Shown: positions 1 to 6,689, counted from the stretch's first letter. The stretch: DNA of 11,983 nt from Nocardioidaceae bacterium (GCA_013696065.1 JACCZJ010000053.1:1-11983); one strand, 5' to 3'. Notes: generated by a model not told the origin, from the letters alone. Numbers and translations: made by a program.

Positions 1-387
1 CGGGCCGCCACCTATCGCGTAGTGGTACGTCGTGCCTGGCAGGAGAGTTTCGAGCCGAGCCTCCCAGAATGGTCCAGGCGAGGACCAGGGCTGTGGCGAC
101 GGTGAGCTGGCCGCGACGCTGGCGTCATAGTCGGTCGTCAACCCATAGGAAATGGTGTCGGCAGATCCCCGCCAGTCAAACGTGACGGAGCTAGCGCTGG
201 TGAAGGTGTAGTGAATCTCATCAGCTGTCCCAGTGCCGACAACGGTTGCCGGTGGCGTGGCAAGGCTCGTGTCTGTCGCGGGAGTACGCGACCAGGACAA
301 GCCGGTTATAAGAAGGACGAGAGCGATGGCCACCGCCGACCATCCAGGCACGCGCGCGAAGTTCTGGAACAGCCTGGGAGCCATCAT
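1..387 (-). CDS. Secreted metallophosphoesterase (purple acid phosphatase-like), N-terminal part, cut by window edge
   Basis: The open frame runs 129 codons to the left edge without a stop, so only the N-terminus is visible. Residues 14-31 form a hydrophobic signal peptide or anchor (core VAIALVLLIT) after a short basic start (MMAPRLFQNFAR). A Thr/Pro/Ala-rich linker follows. From about residue 57 there is a beta-sandwich-like domain with SVTFDW, ISYGLTTDYD, FWEARLETLLPG and TTYHYAIGGG. That spacing (YG...L..LLPGTTYHY) is the Fn3-like N-terminal domain of purple acid phosphatase-type metallophosphoesterases, whose metal-binding domain would lie outside the window. The substrate is unknown; the family hydrolyses phosphate esters outside the cell. 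The start ATG at 387 overlaps the stop of the truncated sulfatase frame by ATGA, and ATG at 384 is an alternative. No strong Shine-Dalgarno sequence is seen, only a weak GGAA. A plain Fn3-containing exoprotein is the alternative, because the catalytic part is not visible. Confidence 0.7.
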   Translation of the reverse strand, partial: MMAPRLFQNFARVPGWSAVAIALVLLITGLSWSRTPATDTSLATPPATVVGTGTADEIHYTFTSASSVTFDWRGSADTISYGLTTDYDASVAASSPSPQPWSSPGPFWEARLETLLPGTTYHYAIGGGP

Positions 388-674
388 GCGTCATTCCGAC
401 CGCATGGCCGTCCCGAAGGCGGGAACGGCGCATAGGAGTTAGAGAATGTGGTCCCCTCCGCCACGAGTAGCCGTTGGACATTTGGCATTGCCGATAAATC
501 GCCCACGCGCATGTCATCGGTTGTGACAAAAACAATGTTGGGCCGAGAATCCACTACTGCTGATGGGGAAGCCGCTCTTAAAGCAATGACTGCTGGCTCG
601 GGAGGCGCAAGCATTGAGAGCGGGATACCGGCGAACATGAGGGTGCAAAGGCTCAGCCACCGGTTTCGGCGCAT
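384..674 (-). pseudogene. Truncated secreted sulfatase, N-terminal fragment only
   Basis: This 96-residue frame starts at ATG 674 with a good RBS (AAAGGA, 6 nt spacer). Residues 1-30 form a signal peptide: basic MRRNR, then a hydrophobic core (LCTLMFAGIPLSML). Residues 43-84 match the N-terminus of the alkaline phosphatase/sulfatase superfamily: RPNIVFVTTDDMR with the first metal-binding Asp pair at 53-54, then MPNVQRLL and GTTFSNSYAPFP. In intact family members the next residues are the C-x-P/A-x-R motif whose Cys becomes formylglycine. Here homology stops at FP, and ten unrelated residues (SGRPCGRNDA) lead to TGA. Reading the following bases in the other two frames does not recover CxPSR, so this is not a simple frameshift; roughly 400 residues are missing. 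It cannot be an active sulfatase. A short exported peptide with a new role is possible but unsupported. Confidence 0.75.
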
Positions 675-680
675 CTGGCG

Positions 681-686
681 TCCTTT
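681..686 (-). promoter_or_regulatory. Ribosome binding site of the sulfatase fragment
   Basis: AAAGGA on the minus strand lies 6 nt upstream of ATG 674. It selects this start over in-frame starts further upstream, whose added residues are not signal-like. Confidence 0.6.
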
Positions 687-743
687 CGGATGGGCGGTCT
701 CGGCGATCTTGCAACATTTTCGTCGGTACGGCAAGCTGGACCT

Positions 744-749
744 ATTATG
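744..749 (-). promoter_or_regulatory. Possible -10 element for the sulfatase/phosphoesterase pair
   Basis: CATAAT on the minus strand matches the sigma-70 -10 consensus at 5 of 6 positions and sits in the most AT-rich stretch of the gap, 69 bases upstream of ATG 674. No convincing -35 lies at 16-18 bp, so this is tentative. Confidence 0.3.
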
Positions 750-898
750 AAATGTCATTGTTAAAGGGCATAGAGGCGCTCGACCGATAGGTGCACAAAG
801 TTGACAGGGCAAGCGCCCCGCAAGGATCGCGCGCCGCCAAGCAACCCTAGGACTCGTGCAAGAGAGGCGAGGTCATTTGACCCATTCCCGGGTGCCTG

Positions 899-927
899 CG
901 GCTCGGGTTGTGACGGCTCGGGTTGTG
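899..927. repeat. Tandem 15-bp duplication just downstream of rlmB
   Basis: CGGCTCGGGTTGTG occurs at 899-912 and again at 914-927, separated by one A, giving two copies with a 15-bp period. The copies are identical over 14 bases. The block lies 14 bp beyond the rlmB stop codon. Confidence 0.8.
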
Positions 928-940
928 CCCTCGATCAGGC

Positions 941-1897
941 CTAGCGCACTGAGCGGCGGCGGTCGATCTCGTAGAGGGCGATGCCCGCGGCCACTCCGGC
1001 GTTGAGCGATTCGGTCGTCGACGCCATGGGGATACGCACAAGCACGTCGCACGTATCCCGCACCAGCCGAGACATCCCTTTGCCTTCGCTGCCCACTACG
1101 AGTACCAAAGGCTCGGTTGCGAAGTTCACGTCGGCCATTTCGACGGTCCCGTCAGCGTCAAGACCGGCCACCATCAGGCCATCGGCCTGGTAGTCGACCA
1201 GTTGCCGGGTCAGGTTCGTCACCTGAGCAACCGGGACCCTAGCGGCGGCGCCTGCCGACGTTTTCCACGCACTTGCCGTCATCCCCGCTGCTCGTCGCTC
1301 CGGTATGACGACTCCATGGACACGGAACGCGGCCGCCGACCTGATGACAGCACCGAGATTGCGCGGGTCTGTGACCGAGTCGAGTGCTACGAGCAGCGCG
1401 GGCTCGCTCGCCTCGCGGGCTCGCTCGACGAGCTCATGCGGGTCGGCATAGTCATAGCTCGGCACTTTCAACGCGATGCCCTGGTGGACCGCTCGATCGG
1501 TCATCCGGTCGAGTTCGTGTCGTGTCACCTCGAGCATCGAGATCCCGCGGTCGGCGCCGAGGCGAAACGCTTCTCGGATGCGGTCATCTCGCTCGATCTG
1601 TTCCGCGACATACATCGTCGACACCGGGATGCCGGCCTGCAGTGCCTCGACAACGGAGTTGCGACCGGCGACCCACTCAGCGGCGTTGGGCGACCGGCGG
1701 CCGCGAGGGGGCGCTTGTCGCCCGGGCTTGTCCTCGGGGCGGCCCTGCCGATGGGCCTTGTGCCCCTCACGCTCAACGGCCTTGGGTGTCGGACCTCTGC
1801 CACCGAGCGCTTTGCGGCGACGTCCGCCAGAGCCGGCGGTCGGGTTGCCTCCCTGCTTTTTGCGTACTGCACCTTGGCGTTTGCTGTTGCCTGCCAT
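941..1897 (-). CDS. rlmB: 23S rRNA (guanosine-2'-O-)-methyltransferase RlmB (TrmH/SpoU family)
   Basis: The protein is a cytosolic S-adenosylmethionine-dependent enzyme that in this family 2'-O-methylates G2251 (E. coli numbering) in the 23S rRNA P-loop. From MAGNSKRQG it is 318 residues. Residues 1-70 are a Gly/Arg/Lys/Pro-rich basic tail typical of actinobacterial members. About 74-145 is the RNA-binding substrate domain (VAGRNSVVEAL, then HQGIALKV). The SPOUT knot domain follows with motif 1 (DSVTDPRNLGAVIRSA, from 173), motif 2 (VVGSEGKGMSRLV, from 267) and motif 3 (IPMASTTESLNAGVAAGIAL, from 289). Motif 1 Asn/Arg and motif 3 Ser/Leu/Asn are all present, so it should be active. ATG 1897 shares its A with the cysS stop (TGATG), implying translational coupling. 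An in-frame ATG at 1915 has AAGGA 5 nt upstream and would add six residues inside cysS; I prefer 1897 because family members begin MAGNS. Confidence 0.95.
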   Translation of the reverse strand: MAGNSKRQGAVRKKQGGNPTAGSGGRRRKALGGRGPTPKAVEREGHKAHRQGRPEDKPGRQAPPRGRRSPNAAEWVAGRNSVVEALQAGIPVSTMYVAEQIERDDRIREAFRLGADRGISMLEVTRHELDRMTDRAVHQGIALKVPSYDYADPHELVERAREASEPALLVALDSVTDPRNLGAVIRSAAAFRVHGVVIPERRAAGMTASAWKTSAGAAARVPVAQVTNLTRQLVDYQADGLMVAGLDADGTVEMADVNFATEPLVLVVGSEGKGMSRLVRDTCDVLVRIPMASTTESLNAGVAAGIALYEIDRRRSVR

Positions 1898-3306
1898 CAC
1901 CGGGTCACCGTCCATCGGGGTCCTTGAGGGGTGTCCTCGACTTCGACCCCGGCCTCACGTAGTTGGTCGCGCACGGCGTCTGCTGCGGCGAAATCCTTGC
2001 GAGCACGCGCCTCCTGGCGTTGCTGGAGCAGTGCGGCCACCAGGGCGTCGATGACGACATCGAGACCACCCGAGGTCTTGGCCCGAGACGCCCATGGCTC
2101 CTCCAGAGGGTCGAGGCCGAAGATGGCGAGCATCGCCCGCAAGCGGGCGGCCGACCTCATCACCTCGTCCTCGTCCTCTGCCGCCAGGGCCACATTGCCG
2201 ACTCGCACCGCTTCGTGCACGATCGCGAGGGCAGCGGGCGCCGCCAGGTCATCGTCCATGGCTGCGGCGAAGTCGGCCGGCACGTCAGCCGCCGCCTCCA
2301 CGTCGGCCAACTCACGTGCACGCAGCAAGAAGTTCTCGATCCGGCGAAAACCCGCCCCTGCCTCCTCCAACGCCTCAAAGGAGAACTCCACGTTGGAGCG
2401 ATAGTGAGACGAGACCAGGTAGTAGCGCAACTCGATCGGCCGGACCCGGTTGACCACCTCGCTGACGAGCATCGAGTTGGTCAGCGACTTGCTCATCTTT
2501 TCGCCGGCCGCGGTGATCCAGGCGTTGTGCATCCACAACCTCGCAAAGCCCTGGCCGGCGGCAGCCGACTGTGCCAACTCGTTCTCATGGTGCGGGAAAC
2601 GCAGGTCGATGCCACCCCCGTGTATGTCGAAAACATCGCCTAGATACTTCGCCGCCATAGCTGAGCACTCGATGTGCCATCCCGGCCGGCCACGTCCCCA
2701 GGGGGCAGGCCATGACGCAGACTCCGGCTCGTCGGCCTTATGCCCCTTCCACAGCGCAAAGTCACGGGGGTCGCGCTTGCCACGCGGATCGGCATCCTCG
2801 GCCGCGAGCATGTCGTCGAGACGCTGGTGCGACAAGGCGCCGTAGTCGGGCCAGGACTGCACGTCGAAGTACACGTCCCCAGATTCGTCGTCGGCGGCGT
2901 AGGCATGCCCCTTGTCGATGAGTCGCTCGATCAGTTCGATCATCTCGGGGATGTGGCCGGTGGCTCGAGGCTCGTAGGTGGGCGGTATGCAGCCCAAGAC
3001 GTCATACGCCTCATGCAAGGCGCGCTCGTTGCGAAATGCGTGCGCCCACCATGCGCGACCGGATTCGGCGGCTTTGGCAAGAATCTTGTCGTCGATGTCG
3101 GTCAGGTTGGCGACGATGGTGACCTCGAACCCCTTGTGCTCGAGCCATCTGCGCAGCACGTCGAAGACCACTTCTTTGTAGATGTGGCCGACATGGGGTG
3201 GCCCCTGCACCGTGAGCCCACAGTGGTAGATGCCGACTCTGCCGGCCACGAGCGGCTCGAAGTCGCGGATATCCCGCGAGGCGGTGTCGTAGAGGCGAAG
3301 TGTCAC
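1897..3306 (-). CDS. cysS: Cysteinyl-tRNA synthetase CysRS
   Basis: This class I aminoacyl-tRNA synthetase charges tRNA-Cys with cysteine in the cytosol. From GTG 3306 it is 469 residues, the usual full length. Zn ligands are Cys29 (YHCGLTV), Cys214 (HIECSAM), His239 and Glu243 (FPHHENE). The HIGH-type motif is HVGH at 38-41 and KMSKS is at 270-274. HYRS and the C-terminal helical DALR-type region (KDFAAADAVRDQL) are present. That region and the full length separate it from MshC, the mycothiol ligase paralog. GTG 3306 begins VTLRLYDT, which is where homologs start. A GTG at 3345 would add 13 poorly conserved residues. No Shine-Dalgarno precedes 3306, but TACCCT ends 6 nt upstream, consistent with leaderless translation. 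Several normally conserved positions differ (GHIYKE instead of GHIRSG, VANLTDID instead of VRNVTDID, KSLTNS instead of KSLGNS). It overlaps rlmB by one base. Confidence 0.96.
   Translation of the reverse strand: MTLRLYDTASRDIRDFEPLVAGRVGIYHCGLTVQGPPHVGHIYKEVVFDVLRRWLEHKGFEVTIVANLTDIDDKILAKAAESGRAWWAHAFRNERALHEAYDVLGCIPPTYEPRATGHIPEMIELIERLIDKGHAYAADDESGDVYFDVQSWPDYGALSHQRLDDMLAAEDADPRGKRDPRDFALWKGHKADEPESASWPAPWGRGRPGWHIECSAMAAKYLGDVFDIHGGGIDLRFPHHENELAQSAAAGQGFARLWMHNAWITAAGEKMSKSLTNSMLVSEVVNRVRPIELRYYLVSSHYRSNVEFSFEALEEAGAGFRRIENFLLRARELADVEAAADVPADFAAAMDDDLAAPAALAIVHEAVRVGNVALAAEDEDEVMRSAARLRAMLAIFGLDPLEEPWASRAKTSGGLDVVIDALVAALLQQRQEARARKDFAAADAVRDQLREAGVEVEDTPQGPRWTVTR
1921..1925 (-). promoter_or_regulatory. 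Shine-Dalgarno sequence inside the cysS 3' end, serving rlmB
   Basis: AAGGA on the minus strand is 5 nt from ATG 1915 and 23 nt from ATG 1897. The short spacing argues for ATG 1915 as an actual or alternative rlmB start, against the homology argument for 1897. Confidence 0.4.
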
Positions 3307-3312
3307 CGGGTC

Positions 3313-3318
3313 AGGGTA
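3313..3318 (-). promoter_or_regulatory. -10-like element immediately upstream of cysS
   Basis: TACCCT (TANNNT type) on the minus strand ends 6 nt before GTG 3306, so transcription would begin at or next to the start codon. The same hexamer with the same 6-nt spacer precedes the DUF2207 gene. The -35 region is weak. Confidence 0.45.
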
Positions 3319-3367
3319 TCGGCGCGCGAGGAACGCAGAAACCACTTCTGACGCACGTGTGACGACA

Positions 3368-3373
3368 TACAGT
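3368..3373 (+). promoter_or_regulatory. -10-like element immediately upstream of the first C39 gene
   Basis: TACAGT ends 7 nt before ATG 3381, and no Shine-Dalgarno sequence is present. This suggests a leaderless transcript for the C39-C39-DinB block, and it supports ATG 3381 over GTG 3372, which overlaps the hexamer. Confidence 0.4.
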
Positions 3374-3380
3374 GCAGATC

Positions 3381-4757
3381 ATGCGCGTACGCCAAACCCT
3401 GCTCTGCCGCCCTACGGCCACAAGCCGCACGATGGCCGGCCTGACAGCAGCAGTCATCACCCTCGGCGCAGCAGCCACACCAAGCCCCGCCGCCCCACCC
3501 CCGAGGCTGCCGCAGCCGAGCTCTGCCGTGTCGGACCGCGATCAGACCTTTTCCGACTCCGACGACGTGCCGATGCGAGCGGCCACGCCAGACAAGCGCA
3601 TCAGCTACACCCGCTGGGGGACTCGCAGCGTCCGGCAAGGACGCTTCGTGGGAACACGTCACCAGGACGGTGTCGAGATCGGGCCGGGCACGACACCAGT
3701 TCTGTACCGAGACCCTTACGGCACTTCGGGACGCCTTGCGTACGACAGGGGTCGATGGTTCTCACCCTGGGTCAAGCCGGGGTTCGGGTTGACTGAGCTC
3801 ATTGCCTCCTACACCGCCTCCACACCGGTCGGCACGTTCATCGAGATCTCAGCCCGCGGCCGCACTGCATCGGGTCAAGAGTCCTCTTGGGACAGCCTGG
3901 GACGCTGGGCCAACCACGACCGGCGCTTCCACCGAATGTCACTCGGCGCACAAGATGACGACCTCAGCCGCATCGCGGTCGACACTTTGGTGACCCGTCC
4001 CGGCGTCAGTCTGGACTCGTGGCAGCTGCGGATGAGCCTCTTCCGGCGTACCGATTCAGGTAAGACGCCGACCTTGACCACGGTCGGCGCCACGGCCTCC
4101 CGGCTGCCTGCAGCCTCACCGACGAGCCAGCCCCTCGCCGGCGGCGGCATCAGCCTCAAGGTTCCGAAATACTCGCAGGAAATCCACGCAGGAGAGTATC
4201 CGCAATGGGACGGCGGCGGCGAGGCCTGGTGCAGCCCCACCTCCACTTCGATGCTGCTTGCCTATTGGGGAACTGGCCCGACGCCACGTCAGTACGCCTG
4301 GGTCAACGACGACTATCGCCAGCCTTGGGTCGATTATGCCGCCCGGCATACCTACGCGTGGGGATATGACGGCACGGGGGATTGGCCTTACAACACCGCC
4401 TACGCAGGCAGCTTCGGGCTCGACTCGTTTGTGACTCGCCTCAGGTCGCTGCGGGAGGCTGAGCTGTTCATCCGGGCTGGCATTCCCCTCGTCGCGTCGA
4501 TCGGTTTCGATGCGGGCGAACTCGACGGCTCACCTCTCACCTCGACGGCCGGACATGTCTCGGTGATCCGCGGGTTCACCGATTCAGGCCGAGTCATCGT
4601 GAACGACACCGCCGCACCCACGGCCAAAAGCGTGAGGCGGGTCTACAAGCGCGGACAGTTCGAGAACGCCTGGCTCGACACGAGTGGGGGTGTCGTCTAC
4701 GTCATCCGGCCGGCCTCCACGCCGCTACCCGCTCCCAAGCGTCACAGCAACTGGTGA
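3381..4757 (+). CDS. Secreted peptidase C39-like (papain-fold) family protein, paralog 1
   Basis: From ATG 3381 the product is 458 residues. A signal peptide is clear: MRVRQTLLCRPTATSR, then a hydrophobic AGLTAAVITLGAAAT and cleavage near SPAA, so it is exported. Residues 70-235 form an N-terminal beta-rich domain characteristic of this actinobacterial family (FGLTELIASY, TPVGTFIEISARGR, SLGRWANHD, SWQLRMSLFR). Residues 259-445 are the C39-like cysteine peptidase domain: VPKYSQEIHAGEYPQW, then GGEAWCSPTSTSM with the nucleophile Cys284, GYDGTGDWPYNTAYA, AGHVSVIRGF with His392, and VNDTAA with Asp409. The Cys/His/Asp triad is complete. The physiological substrate is unknown; no ABC transporter or leader peptide is nearby, so bacteriocin-leader cleavage is not indicated. 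The stop shares its A with the next gene's ATG (TGATG). NDTAA replaces the NDPAS form seen in the neighbour. Confidence 0.88.
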   Translation: MRVRQTLLCRPTATSRTMAGLTAAVITLGAAATPSPAAPPPRLPQPSSAVSDRDQTFSDSDDVPMRAATPDKRISYTRWGTRSVRQGRFVGTRHQDGVEIGPGTTPVLYRDPYGTSGRLAYDRGRWFSPWVKPGFGLTELIASYTASTPVGTFIEISARGRTASGQESSWDSLGRWANHDRRFHRMSLGAQDDDLSRIAVDTLVTRPGVSLDSWQLRMSLFRRTDSGKTPTLTTVGATASRLPAASPTSQPLAGGGISLKVPKYSQEIHAGEYPQWDGGGEAWCSPTSTSMLLAYWGTGPTPRQYAWVNDDYRQPWVDYAARHTYAWGYDGTGDWPYNTAYAGSFGLDSFVTRLRSLREAELFIRAGIPLVASIGFDAGELDGSPLTSTAGHVSVIRGFTDSGRVIVNDTAAPTAKSVRRVYKRGQFENAWLDTSGGVVYVIRPASTPLPAPKRHSNW

Positions 4758-6076
4758 TGCCCGGCTCGAGAACGATGAGCCAGGTCCACCATCACGGGTG
4801 GCAAGTTCAAGCACTGAGCCCGTCCAGCAAGGCCGGCCAGGCCAACTCTTTTGAAGCTGGCACTCTCGAGGGCACCCAACTGACTGGGTCTGGCCTCACA
4901 CTCCAGCAGCCGGTCGGCGCGCTCGACTACACCGACCCGTTCGTCGACGGAACCACCTCCACCTATCACGTGGCGCATTGGACCTCACCACTGATGGCGA
5001 GCGACTTCGCTTTCCACGAGCTGGTGTCCTCGTGGAGCGCGAGGACACCTCCCGGGACCTGGGTGGAGTTGTCGGCCAGAGTGGCCCCCCCGGGATCGTC
5101 CGAGTCGAGCCAGTGCGGGGATGCCGCCGAAGGTCGGACGAATCGTGGCGGGGGGCAGGCCGACGAGGGTGACTGGTTCGTGTTGGGCCGCTGGGCCGAC
5201 AACACCTCGACGATCCACCGGACGACGCTGCCGGGCCAGCATGGAGCCAGCGCGTACGTCGACTGCGATGTCTTGACGGCGAAGGACGAGGCAGGCTTCG
5301 GGAGCTGGCAACTTCGCGTGTCACTGCATCGAGCAGCGGACACGGATGCCACCCCATACGTCTTGTCGGTCGAAGCTGTGGTTTCACGATGGGCCGTCGC
5401 TGACGGGGAGAGGTCAGCCAGCCAACGCCCTTCGGTCCTGCCACCTACGGACTCCGCCGCGTGGGGGACCGTGCTGGACGTGCCGACCTACTCACAAACG
5501 CTGCACCGGGGTGAGTATCCACAGTTGAACGCCGGGGGCGAGGCGTGGTGCAGCCCCACCTCAACCGCCATGGTGCTGGCCTACTGGCGGCGCGGTCCCA
5601 GTCCTGCTGACTACGCATGGGTCGATTCGACATACGCCGATCCATGGGTGGACCATGCTGCAGCCTGCACCTTCGACTATGGCTATGACGGGTGCGGCAA
5701 CTGGTCGTTCAACGTGGCGTACGCGGCCCGCTTCGGACTCATCGCGCGCGTCACCCGTCTGCGATCGCTCGAGGAGGCTGAGCGGTTCATCGCAGCTGGG
5801 GTGCCGTTGATCGCGTCGGTGTCCTTTGCCGACGGTGGACTCACCGGCGCCGGCTACTCGACTAACGGCCATCTGCTCGTGTTGGTCGGCTTCACCAACG
5901 ATGGCGATGTGGTGGTGAACGACCCAGCCTCGCATCTTGTTGCAAGCAACGACGAGGTGCGCACTAGCTATAACCGCGAGGAGTTCGAGCGTGTCTGGTT
6001 GCCTACCTCGGGAGGTACCGTCTACGTCATCCATCCCCCGGAGCACCCAATAGTCACTGAAGGGCAAGCACGGTGA
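4757..6076 (+). CDS. Peptidase C39-like family protein, paralog 2, without visible signal peptide
   Basis: Starting at ATG 4757 the protein has 439 residues; GTG 4754 would add one. Its architecture is the same as the preceding gene: a beta-rich N-terminal domain (YTDPF, HELVSSWSARTPPGTW, VLGRWADN, SWQLRVSLHR) and a C39-like domain from about 240 (VPTYSQTLHRGEYPQL, GGEAWCSPTSTAM with Cys265, NGHLLVLVGF with His372, VVNDPAS with Asp389). The triad is complete. The N-terminus (MPGSRTMSQVHHHGWQ) lacks the basic-plus-hydrophobic pattern of a signal peptide, and upstream in-frame codons do not supply one. It has an extra insert rich in Gly/Ser/Glu at about 110-138. Besides the nucleophile it carries Cys120, 170, 304 and 313; in the paralog the 304/313 positions are His and Thr. 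Coupled to the first paralog through TGATG and to the DinB-like gene through GTGA. It arose by tandem duplication; whether it is cytosolic is unresolved. Confidence 0.85.
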   Translation: MPGSRTMSQVHHHGWQVQALSPSSKAGQANSFEAGTLEGTQLTGSGLTLQQPVGALDYTDPFVDGTTSTYHVAHWTSPLMASDFAFHELVSSWSARTPPGTWVELSARVAPPGSSESSQCGDAAEGRTNRGGGQADEGDWFVLGRWADNTSTIHRTTLPGQHGASAYVDCDVLTAKDEAGFGSWQLRVSLHRAADTDATPYVLSVEAVVSRWAVADGERSASQRPSVLPPTDSAAWGTVLDVPTYSQTLHRGEYPQLNAGGEAWCSPTSTAMVLAYWRRGPSPADYAWVDSTYADPWVDHAAACTFDYGYDGCGNWSFNVAYAARFGLIARVTRLRSLEEAERFIAAGVPLIASVSFADGGLTGAGYSTNGHLLVLVGFTNDGDVVVNDPASHLVASNDEVRTSYNREEFERVWLPTSGGTVYVIHPPEHPIVTEGQAR

Positions 6077-6663
6077 ACACCACACCCCGGCCCGCCGGCA
6101 CCGGCGACCCAGCCATGGGCCGCGAGCTTGTCGATCAGCTCGACTGGCATTGGCAGCAGCAGTTGCGGCCACGCCTTGAGGGGCTGAGCAATGACGAGTA
6201 TTTCTGGGAGCCGGTCGCGAACTGCTGGAGCATTCGACGACGCGACGGGCGCACCGATCCCCAGCTGCACGGCTCAGATGACTGGGCGACTGAATACACC
6301 TTCGATGAGTATGAGCAAGAGCCGTTCACCACGATCGCCTGGCGACTGGGGCATGTCATTGTGGACGTGTTCCTAATCCGGGTCGGTCGCCATTTCGGCG
6401 GGTCGGTGCTTGACGACGAGACCTTCGCCTACGCCGGCAGCGCCGGTGAGGCACTGGGCCAGCTCGACGAGGCGTATGCGGCCTGGGTTGCGGGCGTCCT
6501 GTCGTTGGACGGCGAAGACCTACGCCGTCCCTGTGGCTCTCGTGAGCCCCACCGGCCGGAGGCTTCGATGGCCGAGCTGGTGCTCCACATCAACCGTGAA
6601 GCCATCCACCATGGCGCCGAGATCGCTCTGCTTCGCGACCTGTACGCCCACGGCCTCCGCTGA
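6073..6663 (+). CDS. DinB-like (DinB_2/YfiT-type) four-helix-bundle protein
   Basis: This small cytosolic protein has 196 residues. Features of the DinB superfamily are an N-terminal helix (RELVDQLDWHWQQQLRPRL) followed by GLSNDEYFWEP, the central helix RLGHVIVDVF with His94, and the last helix HINREAIHHGAEIALLRDLY with His172, His179 and His180. These His residues are in the places where family members bind a divalent metal. Members act as thiol-dependent S-transferases (for example with mycothiol or bacillithiol) or are uncharacterised; the reaction here is unknown. Despite the name, a role in DNA repair should not be assumed. GTG 6073 overlaps the C39 paralog 2 stop by 4 bases (GTGA), and GAAGGG at 6059-6064 sits 8 nt upstream as RBS, so it is in the same transcript. 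Its stop is 26 bp from the stop of the convergent DUF2207 gene, with no clear terminator between them. Confidence 0.85.
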   Translation: MNTTPRPAGTGDPAMGRELVDQLDWHWQQQLRPRLEGLSNDEYFWEPVANCWSIRRRDGRTDPQLHGSDDWATEYTFDEYEQEPFTTIAWRLGHVIVDVFLIRVGRHFGGSVLDDETFAYAGSAGEALGQLDEAYAAWVAGVLSLDGEDLRRPCGSREPHRPEASMAELVLHINREAIHHGAEIALLRDLYAHGLR

Positions 6664-6689
6664 CTGACCCTGGGTGGGCCGGCTCCGAC

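Larger units (their letters stand above)
675..940. other. Intergenic region between rlmB and the sulfatase fragment
   Basis: There is no credible gene in these 266 bases. It holds the RBS and -10-like hexamer of the leftward sulfatase frame, a GGTCA-TT-TGACC dyad at 871-882, a GGGC-AAGC-GCCC hairpin at 807-818 and a 15-bp tandem duplication at 899-927. The part around 700-770 is clearly more AT-rich than the flanking genes. No strong terminator (stem plus T-run) is visible after rlmB. Confidence 0.5.

Noticed and set aside
801..806. Perfect TTGACA -35 hexamer on the plus strand
   Set aside because: No -10-like sequence lies 15-19 bp downstream and no rightward gene begins nearby.
807..818. 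GGGC-AAGC-GCCC hairpin as rlmB terminator
   Set aside because: The stem is only 4 bp, no T-run follows on the minus strand, and it is over 120 bp beyond the rlmB stop.
871..882. GGTCA-TT-TGACC dyad
   Set aside because: It is a 5-bp half-site near neither start codon; dyads this short occur by chance. It is kept only as a note in the intergenic entry.
1202..1927. A 241-codon plus-strand open frame opposite rlmB
   Set aside because: It is antisense to a clear RlmB with all motifs, is rich in Arg/Ala/Gly, has no domain signature, and is explained by high GC.
1897..3306. MshC (mycothiol ligase) instead of CysRS
   Set aside because: The product is 469 residues with a C-terminal helical extension. 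It sits next to rlmB as cysS does, and MshC is shorter.
2740..3351. A 203-codon plus-strand open frame opposite cysS
   Set aside because: It lies fully antisense to conserved CysRS motifs and shows no recognisable domain or RBS.
3381..6076. C39 proteins as bacteriocin-processing peptidases
   Set aside because: There is no ABC transporter domain, no precursor with a double-glycine leader, and the proteins have the stand-alone C39-like architecture.
5561..6172. A 203-codon minus-strand open frame across C39 paralog 2 and the DinB-like gene
   Set aside because: It is antisense to the C39 catalytic domain, which is clearly coding on the plus strand.
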